From Anaerolineaceae bacterium (lineage in GTDB: Bacteria; Chloroflexota; Anaerolineae; JAAYZQ01): a DNA stretch of 20,368 nt. The stretch covers positions 1-20,368 of the forward strand of contig JAAYZQ010000177.1 of assembly GCA_012514775.1 (NCBI GenBank), given 5' to 3'. Both the position numbers and the translations under genes were made by a program. This document shows positions 14,828 to 20,368 of the stretch, piece by piece (positions within the stretch are counted from its first letter, which is position 1; each line of letters begins with the position of its first letter). The notes below the pieces were generated by a model. It saw only the letters and a list, made by a program, of their open reading frames with translations. It had not been told where the DNA came from and ran no database searches.

Positions 14828-15434
14828 TGACCGAACCGCACGCATGGACCAGCCCAATTGGTCCCGCAAAGAGACCGATCCGGACGAGCAAAAGACGGTC
14901 ATGGCGGACCAGGAAAACGTGACACCGCCCACCCTTCCCATGGGCGATCAGGGCCGGAGAGGATGGGGGGAGAGCACCGGGCCTGGGTTCGTTCGTTCGG
15001 AGCCATCCCACCCCATCACGCCGCCGGGCCAGCCACCCTTTGGCTCACAGGGACCAGAGGGGCAGACCATGATCATCAAGGAGCGCCCTACCCCGGTGTT
15101 CGCCTGGCTGGTGGTCGTGGACGGGCCCGATCGCAACAGCATCGGCACGGTCCACACCCTCCATCCCGACCCGACGAGCCTGGGGCGCGTCTCGGGCAAC
15201 CACATCGTGCTCAACGACGAGACCGTCTCGGCGCAGCACGCTCGCATCCGGCGCGAGGTCAAGGAGGGCCAGGAGCCGGTGTTCGCCCTGTTCGACATGG
15301 GCAGCCGGAACGGGATCTATGCCGGGCCCAAGGACAGCTACAAGGACGAGGAGAACCGCGTCTACCGCCACGAGCTGCAGGACGGTGATTATCTGCTCAT
15401 GGGGGAAACCACCCTGGTGTTCAAGAAGCTCTAG
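14820..15434 (+). CDS. Soluble FHA-domain protein with Thr-containing N-terminal tail
   Basis: A 204-residue protein with no signal peptide or membrane segment. Residues 1-90 are polar and probably disordered, containing Thr6 (DDRTARMD), Thr19 (KETDPDE) and Thr26 (EQKTVMA). Residues about 95-204 form an FHA domain with Arg123, Ser137, His140 and Asn164 in the phosphothreonine-binding positions (LGRVSGNHIVL, VSAQHARI, DMGSRNGIY). The layout of an acidic Thr tail ahead of an FHA domain resembles GarA/OdhI, whose tail is phosphorylated by PknB-like kinases and then bound by its own FHA domain. Gene position directly after, and overlapping, a kinase gene supports a kinase-substrate pairing, by inference. 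A longer loop (GPKDSYKDEENRVYRHE) sits between late FHA strands. Confidence 0.88.
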   Translation: MSDDRTARMDQPNWSRKETDPDEQKTVMADQENVTPPTLPMGDQGRRGWGESTGPGFVRSEPSHPITPPGQPPFGSQGPEGQTMIIKERPTPVFAWLVVVDGPDRNSIGTVHTLHPDPTSLGRVSGNHIVLNDETVSAQHARIRREVKEGQEPVFALFDMGSRNGIYAGPKDSYKDEENRVYRHELQDGDYLLMGETTLVFKKL

Positions 15435-15542
15435 CGGGTGCGCAGTACCCTTCCGCGGTAAGCGACCGGGCATTAGCCAGCGTTGGCCCGTTTGGGCTGT
15501 GGCGCTCCCATGAAACTGGCAGCGAAAGTTGAGGAGGAGAGT

Positions 15543-17369
15543 ATGAACATCCGGCGTTGCTCCGTTCTGGTTCTGTTGTTGGCGCTCCTGGCAGCCATTG
15601 CTTTGCCAGCCGCCGGCCAGGAGGCCGTAAGCATAACCGTCGACGAGATCCAGATGGATCAGTTTCCCCGGGCCAGGGCCCTGGTCACCGTGCGCGATGC
15701 CAACGGGGTCCCCCTCGCCGGCCTGGGGGCGGACAAGTTCGAGATCGTAGAGGACGGCAGGGCGTCGTTTCCTCCTTCGGAGGTCGTGCCCCAGGTCAAC
15801 GCCGCTGCCCCTGTTTCCATCGTCATGGTCATGGACATCAGCGGCAGCATGGAGGGCACACCCATCAAGGAAGCCATGCGCGCCGCCAACGCCCTCCTCG
15901 ATCAGCTTGCCGCTGACGACCGGGCTGCCATCATTGCCTTCGCCGACGAGGTACCGAGCCTGGATCCCACCGTGCTGGAGGAAGGAAAGGAACTGGGCTT
16001 TACCAGGGACAAGAACGAAATCCGCAACGTGGTCAACTTTCTCGACAACAAGATCGGCTGGGACACGCCCCTCTACGACGCCATTTACAAGGGCGTCAAG
16101 ATGGCGGCCACCGAACCGGTGGGCAAGCGCGCCGTGGTCGTGATGACCGATGGCCGTGACGAGCGCGACAACGCCCAGGGGGTCCCCGTCAAGGACACGG
16201 GGAGCTTATCCACCCCGGATGACCCCATCAACGAGGCCAACCGCCACGGAATCCCGATCTTTTCGGTCGGGCTGGCCGGCATCGGCGGCAAGATCGACAC
16301 CCGCTACCTGATGAGACTGGCCGAGCGGACGGGAGGCATCTACCAGGAAGCGCCCAAGCCGGAAGAGCTTACGCCGCTCTTTGAGAACGTGGTCAGCCAA
16401 CTCAAGACGCAGTACGTTCTCACCTACGATTCGCGCCTCGAGCGGGACCAGGACTATCACAGCCTCATGGTGCGGGTCAACCTTCCCCAGGGCCAGGACT
16501 TTGACGAGGTCAAGTTCCAGATCGAGCCCTCGAACTCCGGGGGATCGGCGCCGGAGGACGGCGCCAGCGGCTCAGAACCGGCCATCGTCGTCGCCGAAAC
16601 CCCTTCAACCGAGCAGGTCGCCAGCCTGCCGGCCTCGGGCGAGGGCGAAGGGCTGGCCGCCCAGGCCACGCCCGAGCCGGAATCATCGGGGATCCAGGGC
16701 CTCATCGACAGGGTGCGGGACACCATCGAGGAACAGCCCCTCATTGCCATCGTCATCGGCGCCGGCGTGTTGCTCCTTCTCCTTCTCCTCGTGGCTTTGC
16801 TCGTCGTCCTCCTGAGGGGGCGCAAGGCCGATGAGGGGGAGTACGCGCCCATCGACTACGGCGAGACCTACAGCCCGCCGATGCCCTCCTGGAGCCCCGA
16901 GGTGCGCGACACGGGCACGCCGGCCATGGGCTATCCCTCCCAGGAAAAGACCGAGGTTGCCCCCGGCGCCTGGGGCGACACAGGCCCCGGCGCGCCGCCG
17001 TTCTCGCCGCCGCCCGCCGCCGGGAAGCCCCCCGAGGTGGTCGAGGCGGGTGGCACGCGTGTCATCGAGCGCGCTCCCAAGCACCTGGCCATGCTCGTCG
17101 ACAAGGCACGGCCCGATAACAAGTACGATCTCAAGGGCACGGTCAACATCGGCCGGGCGCGCGACAGCCAGGTGGTGCTCGACCACCCCACGGTTTCGCG
17201 CCAGCACGCCTGGATCAAGGCCGAAGGCGAGGACTTTGTCATCTTTGACGTGGGCAGCGCCAACGGCACCTTTGTCACCGACGAACAGGTGGAGGCGCCG
17301 CGCCGCCTCCAAAATGGCGACGTCGTTCGCTTCGGAGACGCGGAATTTGTCTTCACCAGGGTCTTCTGA
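15543..17369 (+). CDS. Secreted VWA domain, transmembrane segment and cytoplasmic FHA domain
   Basis: A 608-residue protein. Residues 1-22 are a signal peptide (MNIRRC, hydrophobic core, LPAAGQ). An N-terminal beta domain (about 25-85) is followed by a von Willebrand A domain (about 90-285) with a complete MIDAS: DISGS giving Asp98, Ser100 and Ser102, with Thr175 and Asp203 (MTDGRDERD). It probably binds a divalent metal and a protein or surface ligand outside the cell. An acidic Ser/Pro-rich linker leads to a strong membrane segment at 400-425, ending in RGRK. The cytoplasmic part has a Pro-rich stretch and a C-terminal FHA domain with Arg538, Ser552, His555 and Asn574. ATG 15543 is chosen because GAGGAGGAGAG precedes it and the signal peptide then starts at residue 1. 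A binding event outside could thus be joined to phosphothreonine signalling inside. Confidence 0.92.
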   Translation: MNIRRCSVLVLLLALLAAIALPAAGQEAVSITVDEIQMDQFPRARALVTVRDANGVPLAGLGADKFEIVEDGRASFPPSEVVPQVNAAAPVSIVMVMDISGSMEGTPIKEAMRAANALLDQLAADDRAAIIAFADEVPSLDPTVLEEGKELGFTRDKNEIRNVVNFLDNKIGWDTPLYDAIYKGVKMAATEPVGKRAVVVMTDGRDERDNAQGVPVKDTGSLSTPDDPINEANRHGIPIFSVGLAGIGGKIDTRYLMRLAERTGGIYQEAPKPEELTPLFENVVSQLKTQYVLTYDSRLERDQDYHSLMVRVNLPQGQDFDEVKFQIEPSNSGGSAPEDGASGSEPAIVVAETPSTEQVASLPASGEGEGLAAQATPEPESSGIQGLIDRVRDTIEEQPLIAIVIGAGVLLLLLLLVALLVVLLRGRKADEGEYAPIDYGETYSPPMPSWSPEVRDTGTPAMGYPSQEKTEVAPGAWGDTGPGAPPFSPPPAAGKPPEVVEAGGTRVIERAPKHLAMLVDKARPDNKYDLKGTVNIGRARDSQVVLDHPTVSRQHAWIKAEGEDFVIFDVGSANGTFVTDEQVEAPRRLQNGDVVRFGDAEFVFTRVF

Positions 17370-17408
17370 CCGGTTGCCACCGATTGCCCGCCGCCACAGG
17401 GAGGCAGC

Positions 17409-18065
17409 ATGAAGCTTGTCGTCGAACAAGGCGAGCGAGCCGGCCAGGTTCTGGCCATGGCCCAACCTGCGCTGATCATCGGTCGCGGCAAGGAGAACGA
17501 CATCGTCCTCCTCGAGGCGGACGTCTCGCGTGAACACGCCCGCCTGCAACGCGGCCCCCAGGGCTGGACCCTGGTGGACCTGGATACCACCAACGGGACG
17601 TTTGTCAACGGCAAGCGCCTGCCCGCCCAGGAACCCTACCTATTGCGGCCCGGCGACCGCATCACCATCGGCACATCGGTGCTGGCCGTGCAGGAGGATG
17701 CGGCACCGGAGCAAGCGCCCCGGCACGAACGCCGGGTGCACCCGGCCATCCTCCTGGCCGGCGCCCTGGCCTTTGTCCTGCTGCTGGTGGGCATCGTGGC
17801 CCTCCTGGTCGCGATCCTCCAGCCCGCAGAGCCCGTCGCCACGCCGACCGCCATCGACCAGGGCGAACAGCTCATGACCGTCCTGCCCGTCCCAACCCAG
17901 ATGCAGGATATCATCAGCACTGTCGTCCCCGCGCTCCCTGGCCTGTTCGGAGTAACGCCCACTCCTCCTCCCCCTGATTCTCGGGCTCCGGGACCGCCCT
18001 CGGGGTCCGGATGCCTGGAGTTCCGGGAGGTATCACAGCGCGATCGTCGGCTAGAATGCTCGTGA
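17409..18065 (+). CDS. FHA-domain membrane protein with short Thr/Pro-rich extracellular tail
   Basis: A 218-residue protein with an N-terminal cytoplasmic FHA domain (residues 1-95; Arg26, Ser40, His43, Asn62 in IIGRGKEND, VSREHARL and TTNGTFVNG), a basic stretch (RHERR) and one membrane segment at 113-137. A predicted extracellular tail of about 80 residues follows, rich in Pro and Thr (VATPTAID, VTPTPPPPD). The final 30 residues (DSRAPGPPSGSG onward) look unlike the rest, and the protein stops where its downstream neighbour, of the same FHA-TM-linker layout, goes on into a large propeller. It may be a shortened duplicate or may simply have a short ectodomain. Start ATG 17409 has GGGAGGCAGC upstream. 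Gaps are 39 nt to the gene before and 28 nt to the one after. Confidence 0.85.
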   Translation: MKLVVEQGERAGQVLAMAQPALIIGRGKENDIVLLEADVSREHARLQRGPQGWTLVDLDTTNGTFVNGKRLPAQEPYLLRPGDRITIGTSVLAVQEDAAPEQAPRHERRVHPAILLAGALAFVLLLVGIVALLVAILQPAEPVATPTAIDQGEQLMTVLPVPTQMQDIISTVVPALPGLFGVTPTPPPPDSRAPGPPSGSGCLEFREVSQRDRRLECS

Positions 18066-18093
18066 TCCGTCGAGCAGAAAGGCAGTGGTTGAG

Positions 18094-19842
18094 ATGAGCA
18101 AGCTAAGGATACACACGGGTCCCCAGGCGGGAATCGAGTTCTCCCTCGACCGGCCTGTCGTCCGCATCGGTCGGGGATCGATGAACGAGATCGTCATCCA
18201 GGATAACCAATCCTCGCGCCAGCACGCCGAGATCAGCCGGGAGGGTGATCAGCTCATCGTGCGCGACCTGGGCAGCACCAACGGCACCTTTGTGAATGGC
18301 GAGCGCATCACCGGCTCCCGGACCCTGCGCCCCGGTGACCAGCTTCGGATCGGCGAGACGACGTTTGGTTTCGAGGCAGAGGTCGGGGGGCCAACGCCTG
18401 CCGTCGCCGGTGGCTGGGATTCGGACTTGATGGCCGACACGGGGCGGGTGCCCGCGACCGGCCGGCCCAGGTGGCTGATCTGGGGCATCGGCGCCATCAT
18501 CGCGCTCCTCCTGGCTGGTATTGCTGCCGCCGCGGTCATGCTCCTCAGGGATGGCACGGAAACGCCCACGGCCATGGCCGGGGCGCCCACGGCCGAGGGG
18601 ACGGTGCAGCCCATCGTCGTCGGGCCGACGGCAACGTCGCTGCCCGCAGAGCCAGCGCAGGCCACGGACACGCCCCTGGTGGACCTGCCGACCACCGAGC
18701 TGTTGCCCACGGTCGAGGTCCAGGTCACTCCGCCTCCGGCCGCCAAACCGCCGACGGCCGTCCCCGCGCCTCCTCCCATCTCGGCGGAGCAGTTGGAGCA
18801 GCTCCCCGAAGAGGTAACCCAGTACCTGGGAGATGTGCCGCCCGAACAGCTTACCGAGGCCCTGGCCGCCCAGATCCAGTCCATGCCCCAGGAGCAGGTG
18901 CAAGAAATGATCAACGCCCTGTTTCCCGGGATTAGCCCCGACAAGCTGCTGCCCGTGGTGGCCGCTTCTTTCCCGGGCATGTCGGAGGCCGAGATCCAGG
19001 GCTTGCTCAACCTGGTCTATCCCGGACAGAACCTCTCGGTGCCCCAGGCAGGGGCAATCGGGGGCAGGCTGGTCCTGGGCATTTATGACAAGGCAGCCGA
19101 TCGGCACGACGTCTACCTGGCCAACGCCTCCGGCGGCCAGCCCACGCGCCTCGTGGAGCTGGCAAGCGAGCCCGACTTTTCGCCCGATGGGCAGTGGGTG
19201 GTCTATTTCTCCTGGGCATCCGACCGCCTGGGGCTGCGCCTCGTCAAGACCGATGGCAGCGGCGACACACAACTGACGTCGGTTCGCGAGCACGGCTATC
19301 CCACATTCTCGCCGGACGGCGGCCGCATCTCGTTCTACCACAACGAGAACAAGATCATGCACACCATCAACCGCGATGGCTCGGGGCAGCGGGACATCGG
19401 CCAGGGTGAGTACCCGGCGTGGTCACCCACAGGCGATCTCATAGCCTACCGCGGTTGCACGGGCAGTGGCAGGTGCGGCCTCATCGTGGCCAACGCCGAC
19501 GGCTCGAACCCGAGGCAGATCACGACCCACGCCAACGACGCCGCGCCCCGTTGGTCGCCCAACGGGGGCCAGATCGCCTTTCATTCCGACCGGGACGGCA
19601 ACTGGGAGATCTATGTCATCAACCTGGACGGCTCGTGGCTGCGGCGCATCACCATGACGCCCTCCACGGACGTCATGCCCGTCTGGTCGCACGACGGCCT
19701 GCGCATCGCTTTCCGCTCCGACCGGGGCGGGCAGGGCGCGGTCTGGGCGACGTCGGGCATCGGCGGCGCCGCCTTCAAGATCCTCGACGCCGGCTTTGAC
19801 CCTGCACGACCCGCGCTTGCGCAGATGGATTGGGTCAAGTAA
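18094..19842 (+). CDS. FHA domain, transmembrane segment, helical repeats and PD40/TolB-like propeller
   Basis: A 582-residue protein. The cytoplasmic FHA domain (1-95) has Arg27, Ser41, His44 and Asn63. After GRPR comes a membrane segment at 127-149. Outside, a Thr/Pro/Ala linker (about 155-228) joins a short helical region (229-310) with repeated FPGIS/FPGMS/YPG turns. A TolB-like beta-propeller follows (about 325-580) with PD40 repeats: FSPDGQWVVYFS, FSPDGGRISFY, WSPTGDLIAYR, WSPNGGQIAFHS and WSHDGLRIAFRS, each followed by an acidic DGS/RQIT-type strand. PD40 propellers commonly bind proteins or glycans. I prefer ATG 18094 to the in-frame GTG 18085 because AGAAAGG (18076-18082) is only 2 nt from the GTG. 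The next FHA gene starts 2 nt after its stop. Confidence 0.9.
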   Translation: MSKLRIHTGPQAGIEFSLDRPVVRIGRGSMNEIVIQDNQSSRQHAEISREGDQLIVRDLGSTNGTFVNGERITGSRTLRPGDQLRIGETTFGFEAEVGGPTPAVAGGWDSDLMADTGRVPATGRPRWLIWGIGAIIALLLAGIAAAAVMLLRDGTETPTAMAGAPTAEGTVQPIVVGPTATSLPAEPAQATDTPLVDLPTTELLPTVEVQVTPPPAAKPPTAVPAPPPISAEQLEQLPEEVTQYLGDVPPEQLTEALAAQIQSMPQEQVQEMINALFPGISPDKLLPVVAASFPGMSEAEIQGLLNLVYPGQNLSVPQAGAIGGRLVLGIYDKAADRHDVYLANASGGQPTRLVELASEPDFSPDGQWVVYFSWASDRLGLRLVKTDGSGDTQLTSVREHGYPTFSPDGGRISFYHNENKIMHTINRDGSGQRDIGQGEYPAWSPTGDLIAYRGCTGSGRCGLIVANADGSNPRQITTHANDAAPRWSPNGGQIAFHSDRDGNWEIYVINLDGSWLRRITMTPSTDVMPVWSHDGLRIAFRSDRGGQGAVWATSGIGGAAFKILDAGFDPARPALAQMDWVK

Positions 19843-19844
19843 AC

Positions 19845-20368
19845 ATGAGAGTCTCTTTGGTCTTGCAGGAGGGCCCAGGGGCCGGGCAGGCCCATACCCT
19901 GGATCCGGCCAGGCGGCCGGTCCTGTCGGTGGGGCGCTCGTCCGAGTGCGACATCGTCCTCAACGATCACCGGGCGTCGCGACACCACGCCGACTTTCGC
20001 TGGAATGGGGGCGAGTGGGAGATTCGGGACCGGGGGAGTACCAACGGCACGTACGTCAACGGCATGCAGGTGCACCAGCCCTACGAACTGCGCCTGGGCG
20101 ACCGGGTGACCATCGGCGAAACGACAATGGTCCTGCGCGAAGCACCCGCCCAGGCGGCTCCCGCCGGGGAGCGAGCGGCGGTACCCCGGCAGGCGGCACG
20201 CACCGCCGAGAGGCCCATCCTGGTGCCCTCCGGCCAGGCCGGGCCCGGGCGTCGCCCCTACCGCCCGGCCGTCGCCGTGCAGTCCCCGGTGGCGGGGGTC
20301 CTCTTCTGGATCGTGCAGGTTGTCGGCACCCTGGCCGTCATATGCCTGGCCACCGGTGCCCTCCTGCC
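19845..20368 (+). CDS. FHA-domain membrane protein, cut by the right edge of the window
   Basis: From ATG 19845 the frame stays open to the end, giving 174 residues of an incomplete protein. Residues 1-98 are an FHA domain: GRSSECDIVL with Arg31, ASRHHADF with Ser45 and His48, and DRGSTNGTYVNG with Asn67. A basic Pro/Ala/Arg-rich linker (99-142, ending RRPYRP) leads into a hydrophobic stretch starting near 149 (VAGVLFWIVQVVGTLAVICL), probably a membrane segment. The start is 2 nt after the propeller gene's stop, with AGATGGATTGGG as the only RBS-like context, so it probably depends on coupled translation. The FHA-linker-TM layout repeats that of the two preceding genes; what follows the membrane segment is unknown. 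Confidence 0.88.
   Translation, partial: MRVSLVLQEGPGAGQAHTLDPARRPVLSVGRSSECDIVLNDHRASRHHADFRWNGGEWEIRDRGSTNGTYVNGMQVHQPYELRLGDRVTIGETTMVLREAPAQAAPAGERAAVPRQAARTAERPILVPSGQAGPGRRPYRPAVAVQSPVAGVLFWIVQVVGTLAVICLATGALL

Noticed and set aside
17960..18065. Frameshift at the end of the short FHA-TM gene
   Set aside because: The other two frames give no continuation resembling the linker or propeller of the next gene, so a sequencing-type frameshift is not supported, only possible truncation.
18103..19362. Minus-strand open frame of 419 codons opposite the FHA-propeller gene
   Set aside because: The plus frame has FHA, TM and PD40 motifs; the minus frame is Gly/Arg/His-rich low complexity, typical of a shadow.

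Overview
The window is a GC-rich bacterial chromosome fragment with dense gene packing, short gaps and several stop/start overlaps. Three things together suggest a Chloroflexota (Anaerolineae-like) anaerobe: a soluble multi-GAF histidine kinase, a 2-oxoacid:ferredoxin oxidoreductase operon, and a large FHA/Ser-Thr kinase cluster whose membrane proteins carry Thr/Pro-rich linkers and PD40 propellers. This is inferred from gene content only; there is no rRNA or marker gene. I see no tRNA, rRNA, CRISPR array, insertion sequence or phage gene.

Region 1 (1-8997, + strand) looks like one long operon. A histidine kinase with four GAF domains, open at the left edge, is followed 9 nt later by a phosphate butyryltransferase-family enzyme. 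Next come a P-loop ATPase overlapping it by ATGA, a second and diverged phosphate acyltransferase, and the four subunits of a VOR/KOR-type 2-oxoacid:ferredoxin oxidoreductase (2[4Fe-4S] ferredoxin, alpha, TPP-binding beta, gamma). A metallo-beta-lactamase-fold hydrolase ends the run. The implied chemistry is 2-oxoacid to acyl-CoA plus reduced ferredoxin, then acyl-CoA to acyl phosphate. The butyrate/acyl kinase that would normally recover ATP is not in the window.

Region 2 (9024-12276, - strand) is a probable operon read from right to left: maf, an SDR oxidoreductase, mutM/fpg, and a small membrane-anchored protein of unknown function. It meets region 1 tail to tail at a hairpin (9001-9025). 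A near-consensus sigma-70-type promoter (TTGAAA, 17 bp, TATAAT on the minus strand) lies upstream of maf.

Region 3 (12497-20368, + strand) begins with a perfect-consensus sigma-70-type promoter (TTGACA, 17 bp, TATAAT), divergent from the maf promoter. It first reads a solitary Phd/YefM-like antitoxin. Then come six consecutive FHA-domain genes: a membrane-anchored Ser/Thr kinase with a zinc ribbon and two FHA domains; a soluble FHA protein with a Thr-containing N-terminal tail; a secreted-VWA/TM/FHA protein; an FHA/TM/short-tail protein; an FHA/TM/helical/PD40-propeller protein; and an FHA/TM protein cut by the right edge, whose reading frame stays open from 19845. All seven FHA domains keep the Arg, Ser, His and Asn phosphothreonine-recognition residues. 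Predicted topology puts every FHA domain and the kinase in the cytoplasm and the VWA and propeller domains outside. The simplest reading is a membrane-associated phosphothreonine signalling assembly in which the kinase marks partners and FHA domains gather them around transmembrane sensors or adhesins. This cluster is the most notable part of the window.
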